The notes under the pieces: model-generated
The model's database searches: none
Seen by the model: only the letters and a program-made list of their open reading frames with translations
What the model was told of the DNA's origin: nothing
Shown here: one piece after another, positions 1-5,284 of the stretch
Layout of the letters: every line of letters begins with the position of its first letter
Numbering within the stretch: position 1 is the stretch's first letter
Program-made: the position numbers and the translations under genes
From: an uncultured Eubacteriales bacterium
GTDB taxonomy: Bacteria > Bacillota > Clostridia > Oscillospirales > CAG-382
Assembly: GCA_900546385.1 (NCBI GenBank)
Contig: URCT01000143.1
Location: forward strand, 1-5,369
DNA: 5,369 bases
Reading direction: 5' to 3'

Positions 1-399
1 GCCGGTATCGGAAGTGAATCGGTTGCCGGTGCTTCCGCACTCATACAGGCGCAATTGACCGGCTATCAAGGCTTTGGTGCAACCTATGTTGCACTGGCAT
101 TGAAAATCGGCATACCGTTAACGCTGTGCATCCCGGTGTTGCTTCTCGTTTTCCTGTCCCGTGCCTTTTCGTATGCCTATGGGATGAACAAGTCCGAAAA
201 AGCCCAAAGCCGGTGTATCGCCTTGATTTGCAGCATTTTTGCACTGATGCTGTATGCCCTTTTTGCAAATCTGACGGGTGATTTCCGCATCTGCGTTCTG
301 TTTCTCTTATTGCTGTCACTCGGCAGTGCTGTTGCCGATAGTGCCGATAACGACTATATCCCGCCCTACTTTGAGCGAGAATATAATGAATATTGCTGA
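1..399 (+). CDS. O-antigen ligase/polymerase-like multi-pass membrane protein, C-terminal part (5' end outside window)
   Basis: The reading frame is open from the first base of the window and ends at TGA 397-399, leaving 132 visible residues. About three hydrophobic segments can be seen (fragment residues roughly 36-56, 70-89 and 96-113), followed by a short polar tail. The visible start contains GIGSE, followed by a loop, then LKIGIP and a membrane segment ending in an Arg-containing turn; the end has GDFRICVLFLLLLSLG. This order matches the C-terminal third of Wzy/WaaL-type O-antigen ligases and polymerases, where a GIG motif opens the large outer loop and a segment resembling 'R-x-x-x-L-F-x-L-x-L-G' ends the protein. 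These proteins polymerise or transfer lipid-linked glycans on the outer face of the membrane. The HSHN-like motif often found in that loop is not visible here. The gene lies 11 nt upstream of two DUF4330-like genes, suggesting one operon. The family call is inferred from a fragment; another multi-pass transporter remains possible. Confidence 0.6.
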   Translation, partial: AGIGSESVAGASALIQAQLTGYQGFGATYVALALKIGIPLTLCIPVLLLVFLSRAFSYAYGMNKSEKAQSRCIALICSIFALMLYALFANLTGDFRICVLFLLLLSLGSAVADSADNDYIPPYFEREYNEYC

Positions 400-410
400 G
401 GTCTTGTAAA

Positions 411-974
411 ATGAATCAACACACAAACAAACTCAAACGGCGTTTCAATATCATTGACATCGTGATATTACTCGCACTGCTTGCCATTGTTACATTCGCA
501 GCCAATTATATTGCAAACGATATGTTTTCCAAGGAATTGGTCACGGTTGAATATTACCTGCGTATCCATGGTGTTTCGGAACGCGATGCTGCAAAGCTCT
601 CCGTTAACGATGCCGTTTCCGCTAACACTTCCGGCACCACACTTGGCAAAATCCGCGAAATCACCGTGACAGACGCGAAAGAAGCGGTATTCAACAGCGA
701 AACCGGCCGCTATGTGTATGCGCCCGTGCCCGGCAAAAAAACGGTATACTTACGCGTCAGCGCGGTTTGCACCTACAAAGATCACAGTTATCGTATCGGC
801 GATTACGTGATTTCCGCCGGAACATCTCCGGACATTCTTCTGCCGTTTTCCTGTGATGCGGTCGAGATTGTCTCTGTGCGTGCCGCCGAAGCAGCAGCAC
901 CTCTTGCGGATTCCGGTGAAAACGCACTTATGCCGAATGCGGAATCAAACGGCGAAGCGGCTATGAATCAATAA
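411..974 (+). CDS. DUF4330-like single-pass membrane protein, first of a tandem pair
   Basis: This encodes 187 residues from ATG 411. The start is chosen because GAGG (398-401) lies 9 nt upstream, whereas the in-frame TTG at 393 lies inside the upstream gene and has no site of its own. The N-terminus is basic (KLKRR), then NIIDIVILL opens one membrane segment (about residues 14-33), giving a cytoplasmic start and an outer C-terminal domain. The outer part holds two beta-rich stretches: one beginning VEYYLRIHG with a following LGKIREI, and one beginning VYLRVSAVCTY with RIGDYV. This layout, with a conserved N-(I/L)-I-D before the helix, fits DUF4330, a family of unknown biochemical role. The last 30 or so residues are rich in Ala, Glu and Asn and look disordered. 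The adjacent polymerase-like gene suggests a role in surface polysaccharide assembly, but that is only inference from position. Confidence 0.72.
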   Translation: MNQHTNKLKRRFNIIDIVILLALLAIVTFAANYIANDMFSKELVTVEYYLRIHGVSERDAAKLSVNDAVSANTSGTTLGKIREITVTDAKEAVFNSETGRYVYAPVPGKKTVYLRVSAVCTYKDHSYRIGDYVISAGTSPDILLPFSCDAVEIVSVRAAEAAAPLADSGENALMPNAESNGEAAMNQ

Positions 975-987
975 AGGAAGAACGGCT

Positions 988-1470
988 ATGAAAAGTAAAA
1001 AACCAAATTTGATCGATGTATTGATTATTTTAGTGCTTGTTTTGGTAACTTCAGCGGCTGTCTATCGCACGTTGAGCATCAAGCAACTGCCCGACACCGT
1101 GAAAAACAAGGAAATCGAATATACGCTTTTTGTTTCCGGCATTGACAGTCTTTATGCAAATGCGGTCAAAACCGGCGACACGGTCTACTTAACCGAAAAA
1201 TCGCTTGCTTGCGGAGAGGTTTCTGCCGTGCAAACGGCGTATGTCCGCAAGGAGATCACAGCGGCAGACGGAACGGTTTCCTTGCATTTGTATCCGGCTG
1301 AAATCGATATGACACTCACACTTCGCCTTTCGGCCGATATTTCCGAAAACGGCTTTTATATCGGGGATAATACGTATCTGAACCTCGGCAAAAACATGAA
1401 AATGCATACCGAAACGTTTACGTTTGACGGAAAGCTGGTCGATTTCCATCCGATCGCCGCCCAAGAGTAG
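988..1470 (+). CDS. DUF4330-like single-pass membrane protein, second of a tandem pair
   Basis: This encodes 160 residues. The ribosome binding site AAAGGAAG (973-980) overlaps the stop of the preceding gene and lies 7 nt before ATG 988. The N-terminus is short and basic (KSKK), then NLIDVLIIL starts a single membrane helix (about residues 8-26). The outer domain begins IEYTLFVSG and continues with TGDTVYL, then MTLTLRLSA and FYIGDNTYL. These can be laid against VEYYLRIHG, VNDAVSA, VYLRVSA and YRIGDYV in the previous protein, so the two are diverged paralogues sharing N-terminal anchor, spacing and GD-containing turns. Unlike its partner it has no long Ala/Glu tail. The function is unknown; membership in DUF4330 rests on the helix motif and overall plan. 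It is probably the last gene of the polysaccharide-linked operon, since a strong promoter for the next gene follows. Confidence 0.68.
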   Translation: MKSKKPNLIDVLIILVLVLVTSAAVYRTLSIKQLPDTVKNKEIEYTLFVSGIDSLYANAVKTGDTVYLTEKSLACGEVSAVQTAYVRKEITAADGTVSLHLYPAEIDMTLTLRLSADISENGFYIGDNTYLNLGKNMKMHTETFTFDGKLVDFHPIAAQE

Positions 1471-1484
1471 TCAATAGTGCCATG

Positions 1485-1558
1485 AACATTTTAGAATGTT
1501 AGCAAAAAATTGTATAAAGTGCGATATTTTCTCAAAATGCCAAAATTCATAGAATGTT
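1485..1558. repeat. Pair of related palindrome-like elements upstream of the HPr promoter
   Basis: The first element, 1485-1500, is a perfect inverted repeat: AACATT, a TTAG centre, then AATGTT. The second, 1543-1558, shares 12 of 16 positions with it, ends in the same TAGAATGTT (1492-1500 and 1550-1558), and contains its own smaller palindrome ATTC-ATA-GAAT. The second copy ends one base before the -35 hexamer at 1560. The spacing between copies is 58 nt. The arrangement suggests operators for a dimeric regulator of the HPr transcription unit, but AT-rich sequence produces such matches by chance, so this is a weak call. Confidence 0.35.
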
Positions 1559-1559
1559 G

Positions 1560-1588
1560 TTGACTTTTTGCACGTGTTTTGCTATAAT
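1560..1588 (+). promoter_or_regulatory. Sigma-A-type promoter for the HPr gene
   Basis: TTGACT (1560-1565) is followed by a 17-bp spacer and a perfect TATAAT (1583-1588). A TG one base before the -10 (1580-1581) adds an extended -10. Transcription would start near 1594-1596, leaving a leader of about 38 nt before ATG 1633. This is the clearest promoter in the window and probably also feeds uvrC, rsmD and coaD by read-through. Confidence 0.88.
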
Positions 1589-1632
1589 TATAATTGTAAT
1601 TTGATATCCATTTATTTGAAAGGGAAGATCTT

Positions 1633-1896
1633 ATGTTATCAAAAGAAGTTGTAGTTAAAAATATGGAAGGTCTGCACGCCAGACCCGCGACTCTCTTTAT
1701 TCAAAAAGCCAATACTTTCAAAAGCTCTGTTTGGATCGAAAACGGTGATAGACGTGCCAATGCAAAAAGCCTTTTGGGTGTGCTGTCTCTCGGCATATCC
1801 ATGGATATGAAGATCATTATCACCGCTGACGGCTCCGACGAAGAAAGTGCCGTGAATGAACTTGCCGCTTTGATTGCGACCGGTTTGACAAAGTAG
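1633..1896 (+). CDS. ptsH: HPr-family phosphocarrier protein
   Basis: This 87-residue protein has the standard HPr length. The active-site motif GLHARPA places the phospho-accepting histidine at residue 15, and AKSLLGVLSLGI places the regulatory serine at exactly residue 46, the site phosphorylated by HPr kinase in Gram-positive bacteria. In the PTS, HPr accepts phosphate from enzyme I and passes it to sugar-specific EIIA domains; the Ser46-phosphorylated form acts with CcpA in catabolite repression. Having His15 separates it from Crh, which has lost that residue. The ribosome binding site AAAGGGAAG (1619-1627) precedes ATG 1633. The gene has its own strong promoter and is followed by a terminator-like hairpin before uvrC. 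No enzyme I or HPr kinase gene is in the window, so it could be the general HPr or a specialised paralogue. Confidence 0.92.
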   Translation: MLSKEVVVKNMEGLHARPATLFIQKANTFKSSVWIENGDRRANAKSLLGVLSLGISMDMKIIITADGSDEESAVNELAALIATGLTK

Positions 1897-1923
1897 TTTT
1901 TTGTATACAGTTTCAATTTCGGC

Positions 1924-1953
1924 AAAGGAGTATCGGTAAAAATACTCCTTTTT
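1924..1953 (+). terminator. Rho-independent terminator or attenuator between HPr and uvrC
   Basis: A perfect 10-bp stem, AAAGGAGTAT (1924-1933) with ATACTCCTTT (1942-1951), closes an 8-nt loop and continues into a run of five T (1949-1953), then a mixed T-rich stretch. It begins 27 nt after the HPr stop and ends 18 nt before the uvrC start. The stem is AT-rich at its base and the T-tract is short, so termination is probably partial. That would give abundant HPr mRNA with lower expression of the repair gene downstream. Confidence 0.75.
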
Positions 1954-1971
1954 GTCGTTTCATGAGGAATT

Positions 1972-3813
1972 ATGCCTAAAAACAAAACGATTTCCGAAAA
2001 GCTTTCGGTTCTTCCCCATTCTCCCGGCGTATATTTAATGAAAAATGCGGCAGGAAGCATTATTTATGTCGGCAAATCCAAATGCTTGAAAAACCGCGTA
2101 TCCAGTTATTTCCAAGCACCGGAACGCTTAAATGTCAAAACGCGGAAATTAGTCGGAAATATCGCCGATTTCGAAACCATCGTCACCGGCAGCGAAGCAG
2201 AGGCGTTACTGCTTGAAAACGAGCTTATCAAGCGGCATATGCCGAAATATAACATCAAATTAAAGGACAGCAAATCCTATCCGTATATCAAAATTACCAA
2301 CCAAGCGTTTCCGCGGCTCATCACACAATATGAGCGAAAAGATGATCGCGGCAAATACTTTGGGCCGTACACCTCTGCCGTCAGTGCAAGAGATATCATC
2401 AAAACCGTACAGAAAATCTTCCGTCTTCCGGTGTGCGAACGAAAGCTTGCTTACGGAAAAGCCGTCGGACGGCCGTGCTTAAACTATCACATGAACCTGT
2501 GCATGGCACCGTGTACCGGAAAAATCACCGAAAGCGAGTATGCGGCGGTGTTTGAGGATATCGAGAGCTTCTTAAAGGGCGACTATGCGGCAGTGAAAAA
2601 ATCGCTGGAACAAAAAATGTACGCCGCGTCCGAACAAATGCGCTTTGAAGCGGCGGCCAAATACCGCGACAGCATTCAGAATCTCGAAAAATTATCGGGA
2701 CATCAGAAAATCAAATCCACTCCGGGCATTGACAAGGACATTTTCGGCTTTTACGAAACCGAAACGCGCAGTGCGGTGGCTGTGCTTTTGGTGCGCGACG
2801 GTGTTATTATCGATAAAAACGTAATTTTAATGGGCATGGACGAGATTGCTGACGATGAAGCGCTTTCCGACTTGATTTTACGGTACTATCATAACCCGGA
2901 AATCATTCCGCGCGAGATCTATCTGTCATTCCCGTTGGAAGCGGAAATCGCCGCGGCCGTTTCGGAAATCCTTTCGCAGCATTCCGGGCATACCGTGAGC
3001 CTTCATACACCGCAAAAAGGCAAAAACAAAGAGCTGTGCGAAATGGCGCTCCAGAATGCGTTAGAAGCCATCCGTACCAAGGAACGGCAGGATGAAAACG
3101 ACACGTCCCTTCTCATTCGTTTGGCAAGTGCCTTAGAGCTTGAAATTGTTCCGGAACGCATTGAAAGCTACGATATTTCCAACAGCGGCGATGCGGATAT
3201 TTATTGCGGCATGATCGTGTTGGAAAACGGACGTTTCAAGAAAAGCGATTATCGTGCGTTTTCCATCCGAACAACGGACGGTATCGATGATTACGCGTCC
3301 ATGCGTGAGGCGTTGACGCGGCGATTCGGACATTTGAGCGACAAAGAAGATACGACCACACTTGCGGTCATGCCGGATTTGATTTTGCTTGACGGCGGCG
3401 TCGGGCATGTTTCCACCGTAAAACAGGCAGCAAAAGAGTGCGGCGTCGATATTCCGATTTTCGGTATGGTAAAAGACGATTTTCACAAGACACGTACCAT
3501 CACGGACGGTGAACATGAAATCAGCATTGCTAAGGATGCACTTTTGTTCAATTTCATTTACAAGATTCAAGAGGAAGTGCATCGCTTCACCTTTTCCAAA
3601 ATGGATGCCGCGCGCCGCAAGCGCATGAAAAAAACGGAGCTTACCAATGTCAAAGGCGTCGGCGAAGCCAAGGCCAAGGCTTTGTATGAGACCTTCAAAA
3701 CGCTGGCCGAGCTGAAAGCGGCAAGCGTGGAAGAGCTTTGCACGGTAAAAGGCATCACGCCGGAAATTGCCGCCGGAATCCGCGATTATCTGAACAAAGA
3801 AAACGAAGAATAG
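1972..3813 (+). CDS. uvrC: UvrABC system protein C (excinuclease subunit)
   Basis: UvrC makes both incisions flanking a DNA lesion after UvrA/UvrB recognition. The 613-residue length is normal and the domain order is complete. The GIY-YIG nuclease (about 13-96) has GVY at 19-21, YVG at 32-34, Arg42, Glu82 in LLLENELIK and Asn94, which are the catalytic positions for the 3' incision. Cys155, Cys169, Cys177 and Cys181 form the four-cysteine cluster, reported to bind an iron-sulfur cluster in the E. coli protein. A UVR helix pair (about 204-238, with RFEAAAKYRD) contacts UvrB. The RNase H-like domain for the 5' incision has Asp401 in YDIS, Asp439/440 before YASM, Asp474 in LLDGG and His537 in EVHRF. 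Two helix-hairpin-helix motifs (about 556-608, VKGVG and VKGIT) end the protein. ATG 1972 has GAGGAA at 1964-1969, a rather short spacing, and fits the family N-terminus. A terminator-like hairpin lies just upstream. Confidence 0.98.
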   Translation: MPKNKTISEKLSVLPHSPGVYLMKNAAGSIIYVGKSKCLKNRVSSYFQAPERLNVKTRKLVGNIADFETIVTGSEAEALLLENELIKRHMPKYNIKLKDSKSYPYIKITNQAFPRLITQYERKDDRGKYFGPYTSAVSARDIIKTVQKIFRLPVCERKLAYGKAVGRPCLNYHMNLCMAPCTGKITESEYAAVFEDIESFLKGDYAAVKKSLEQKMYAASEQMRFEAAAKYRDSIQNLEKLSGHQKIKSTPGIDKDIFGFYETETRSAVAVLLVRDGVIIDKNVILMGMDEIADDEALSDLILRYYHNPEIIPREIYLSFPLEAEIAAAVSEILSQHSGHTVSLHTPQKGKNKELCEMALQNALEAIRTKERQDENDTSLLIRLASALELEIVPERIESYDISNSGDADIYCGMIVLENGRFKKSDYRAFSIRTTDGIDDYASMREALTRRFGHLSDKEDTTTLAVMPDLILLDGGVGHVSTVKQAAKECGVDIPIFGMVKDDFHKTRTITDGEHEISIAKDALLFNFIYKIQEEVHRFTFSKMDAARRKRMKKTELTNVKGVGEAKAKALYETFKTLAELKAASVEELCTVKGITPEIAAGIRDYLNKENEE

Positions 3814-3842
3814 CAGACCTATTTGTTGAAAGGAATCATACC

Positions 3843-4448
3843 ATGAGAATTATTGCAGGCTCGGCGCGCAGACGCGTGCTTGAAACTCTTCCCGGCGACG
3901 ATGTTACCCGCCCGACCGGCGAACGTGTCAAGGAAGGCTTATTCAGTGCCATACAGTTTGAACTCGAAGGCAGACGCGTGCTCGATCTGTTCTGCGGCTC
4001 TGGTCAGTTAGCGTTGGAGGCACTCAGCCGCGGTGCGGAAAGTGCGGTTATGATCGATGATAATGTCAGCGCGGTGGAGGTCATCAAAAACAATGCAAAA
4101 AACACGGGACTCATGAAGCAGTGCCGCATTTCGCGCATGGATTACAGCGAATATCTCAAAAGCGCGGCCGCAAAAGGCGAAAAATTCGATTTGGTCTTTT
4201 TGGATCCGCCGTATGCCAAGGATGTAAAAGACGAAGTATTAAAAAAAGTTTCCCGTGCCGGTATTTTGGCACCCGGCGCGATCGTTGTCTGTGAATCGGA
4301 CGTCGATCGCTTTGCAGAAGACGAAGCCGTATATGGCTTAAGCTTCCGCCGCAAGTACCGCTACGGGCGCGTGTTTATTACCATGCTTGAAATGCCGGCC
4401 GAATCGGAAGCATCCGACCGGGCCGTCTCCGAGGAGTCTTCGCTATGA
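3843..4448 (+). CDS. rsmD: 16S rRNA (guanine(966)-N(2))-methyltransferase RsmD
   Basis: RsmD transfers a methyl group from S-adenosylmethionine to N2 of G966 in 16S rRNA of the small subunit. The 201-residue protein begins MRIIAGSARRR, the usual RsmD start, then RPTGERVKEGLFSAI (about 23-37), SAM motif I VLDLFCGSG (46-54) with LEALSRGA after it, an acidic IDDN (71-74) at motif II, and the catalytic DPPY (121-124). ATG 3843 is chosen because GAAAGGA (3828-3833) lies 9 nt upstream; longer starts lie within uvrC. The C-terminus has an extra Glu/Ser-rich tail of about 15 residues after FITMLEM, which encodes the ribosome binding site of the next gene. It starts 29 nt after uvrC with no terminator between, and overlaps coaD by 4 nt, indicating translational coupling. 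Confidence 0.96.
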   Translation: MRIIAGSARRRVLETLPGDDVTRPTGERVKEGLFSAIQFELEGRRVLDLFCGSGQLALEALSRGAESAVMIDDNVSAVEVIKNNAKNTGLMKQCRISRMDYSEYLKSAAAKGEKFDLVFLDPPYAKDVKDEVLKKVSRAGILAPGAIVVCESDVDRFAEDEAVYGLSFRRKYRYGRVFITMLEMPAESEASDRAVSEESSL

Positions 4449-4933
4449 GATGCGCACTTCTTCCCGGCAGCTACGACCCGATAACCATCGGGCATTTGGA
4501 CGTGATTTGCCGTGCGGCGGCTCTGTTTGACAAGGTGACTGTTCTGATCGCGCATAACTCGGCAAAAAACACCCTGCTCTGCTCCAAAAAACGGCTTTTG
4601 CTGGCAGAGGACGCGATAAGGGCTATTCCAAACGCTTCCGCTGAAAGCTTTGACGGGATGCTTATCGATTATATCGCCGCGCATGATAAGCCGGTTTTGG
4701 TGAAAGGTGTGCGGAACGAGAAAGATTTTTCCTACGAAAATGAGATGGCACAATACAACCGCGAGCTGTGCCGCCGAAAATACGGCTTTGAAGCGGAAAC
4801 GCTTTTGCTGCCGTCGTTGTCGTGCCATTGTGCCGTCAGCTCGACACTTGTGAGAACGCTCATCGCCTCCGGCGGCAAGTACGATGACTTAGTTCCGAAC
4901 GCCGCGTTGTTGCGCGAATTATTGAAATCCTGA
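4445..4933 (+). CDS. coaD: Phosphopantetheine adenylyltransferase (PPAT)
   Basis: PPAT joins 4'-phosphopantetheine and ATP to give dephospho-CoA, the penultimate step of coenzyme A synthesis in the cytosol. The 162-residue protein has the nucleotidyltransferase start GSYDPITIGH (8-17) with the catalytic His17. Lys41 aligns with E. coli Lys42, and KGVRNEKDFSYENEMAQYNR (87-106) matches the conserved central block, with Lys87 where E. coli has Arg88, and Arg90 and Glu98 retained. Near the C-terminus VSSTLVR corresponds to the ISSS-VRE nucleotide-binding motif, with Thr as third residue. These are conservative changes seen in relatives, so the enzyme is expected to be active. ATG 4445 overlaps the rsmD stop in ATGA, and GAGGAG (4431-4436) lies 8 nt upstream. 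Pairing with rsmD is widespread in bacteria. Confidence 0.97.
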   Translation: MRCALLPGSYDPITIGHLDVICRAAALFDKVTVLIAHNSAKNTLLCSKKRLLLAEDAIRAIPNASAESFDGMLIDYIAAHDKPVLVKGVRNEKDFSYENEMAQYNRELCRRKYGFEAETLLLPSLSCHCAVSSTLVRTLIASGGKYDDLVPNAALLRELLKS

Positions 4934-4948
4934 TTTTATGTATAAAAT
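4922..4948 (+). promoter_or_regulatory. Possible weak promoter for the small gene downstream of coaD
   Basis: TTGAAA (4922-4927), overlapping the end of coaD, and TAAAAT (4943-4948, within TATAAAAT) are separated by 15 bp, shorter than the preferred 17. If used, the transcript would start near 4954, almost exactly at the foot of the hairpin that follows. AT-rich sequence gives such matches easily, so the call is tentative. Confidence 0.25.
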
Positions 4949-4952
4949 ACAG

Positions 4953-5011
4953 CACCGTCCGCAAAAAATAAGGAAGGCTCTTCCCTATTTTATTACGGAC
5001 GGTGATTTTTT
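4953..5011 (+). terminator. Long hairpin with T6 tail: terminator of the coaD unit, overlapping the leader of the small gene
   Basis: The outer stem is a perfect 9 bp, CACCGTCCG (4953-4961) with CGGACGGTG (4996-5004). Inside it, 4963-4976 and 4980-4994 pair nearly throughout, interrupted by single mismatches or bulges, and close on a 3-nt GCT loop between GGAAG and CTTCC. About 22 base pairs form in a 52-nt element, followed one base later by TTTTTT (5006-5011). This is the form of a strong rho-independent terminator for uvrC-rsmD-coaD. Unusually, the T-tract ends directly at ATG 5012 of the next gene. Confidence 0.82.
5001..5005 (+). promoter_or_regulatory. Ribosome binding site of the small gene, buried in the hairpin
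   Basis: GGTGA lies 6 nt before ATG 5012 and matches the 3' part of the consensus AAGGAGGTGA. It is the only Shine-Dalgarno-like sequence at this start. Four of its five bases belong to the 3' arm of the hairpin stem, so folding would hide it. An in-frame TGA at 5003-5005 rules out any start further upstream. Confidence 0.5.
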
Positions 5012-5227
5012 ATGAAAAACAGTAAGCATTCCGCACAAAACATCTATTCCGACCTGCCGCAGGGACTTGCAGCAGCTTTTTGCCAAAATGCCGCCGCAAT
5101 GACGGTATTCTCCAATCTTCCGGAGGACAAAAAGAAAGAAGTAATTGAGCTTGCCTCAAATGTTACCGACAAAAAGGAAATGACCAATCTTGTGCAGAGT
5201 CTGACAGTTCGCACATTTCCCGAATAA
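5012..5227 (+). CDS. Small conserved-looking protein of unknown function (71 aa)
   Basis: The 71-residue product has no signal peptide or membrane segment and no Cys pair; it looks like a small helical cytoplasmic protein. The core reads SDLPQGLAAAF, then QNAAAMTVFSNLPEDKK, then a helix ending in KKEMTNLVQSL. I recall similar small hypothetical proteins in Clostridia, with the plan DLP-x-G...QN-x-x-A-M-x-x-F...K-x-E-M-x-x-x-V-x-x-L. It also resembles the C-terminal YdeI/OmdA-type helical region (LP-x-x-L...N-x-x-A-x-x-F), but that likeness is from memory and may be only convergent. An in-frame TGA at 5003-5005 fixes ATG 5012 as the earliest start; the next ATG (5099) would remove the conserved-looking first helix. 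It lies between two terminator hairpins, so it is probably its own short unit or expressed by read-through from coaD. Confidence 0.75.
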   Translation: MKNSKHSAQNIYSDLPQGLAAAFCQNAAAMTVFSNLPEDKKKEVIELASNVTDKKEMTNLVQSLTVRTFPE

Positions 5228-5234
5228 ACGAAAG

Positions 5235-5268
5235 AAACAGCGCACCGCTTTCGCGGTGCGCTGTTTTT
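5235..5268. terminator. Strong terminator, probably bidirectional, between convergent genes
   Basis: A perfect 14-bp stem (5235-5248 with 5253-5266) closes a TTTC tetraloop and runs into TTTTT (5264-5268). The core is GC-rich (CAGCGCACCGC). Read from the minus strand the stem is followed by a T-rich CTTTCGTTT, so it may also end transcription of the convergent gene whose stop lies 17 nt beyond it. Confidence 0.92.
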
Positions 5269-5284
5269 GCGTTATTACAAGGAT

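Noticed and set aside
393..410. Longer TTG start for the first DUF4330-like protein.
   Set aside because: It lies inside the preceding gene with no ribosome binding site, and ATG 411 has GAGG at the right distance and gives the expected basic start before the helix.
1485..1512. The inverted repeat at 1485-1500 as a terminator for the DUF4330 operon.
   Set aside because: The stem is only 6 bp and AT-rich, and it is followed by A residues instead of T on the plus strand.
1471..1632. A riboswitch or other structured RNA in the intergenic region before HPr.
   Set aside because: Only about 38 nt remain between the predicted start site and ATG 1633, too short for a riboswitch, and no stable stem is visible there.
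1885..1909. TTGACA (1885-1890) and TATACA (1904-1909) as a uvrC promoter.
   Set aside because: The -35 match is perfect but the spacer is only 13 bp, too short for a standard sigma-A promoter, and no better -10 lies at 16-18 bp. The TTGACA also encodes the last HPr residues.
3133..3582. Minus-strand open frame of about 149 codons inside uvrC.
   Set aside because: It lies opposite the catalytic RNase H-like domain of uvrC, its product resembles no family I know, and it is explained by codon bias on the coding strand.
3738..3842. N-terminal extension of RsmD by 35 residues into uvrC.
   Set aside because: The extension is an out-of-frame reading of the uvrC helix-hairpin-helix region, is rich in His and Arg, and is absent from the usual RsmD start MRIIAG at 3843, which has its own ribosome binding site.
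4361..4828. Minus-strand open frame of about 155 codons across rsmD and coaD.
   Set aside because: It is a shadow of two well-identified genes, with basic low-complexity composition and no promoter or ribosome binding site.
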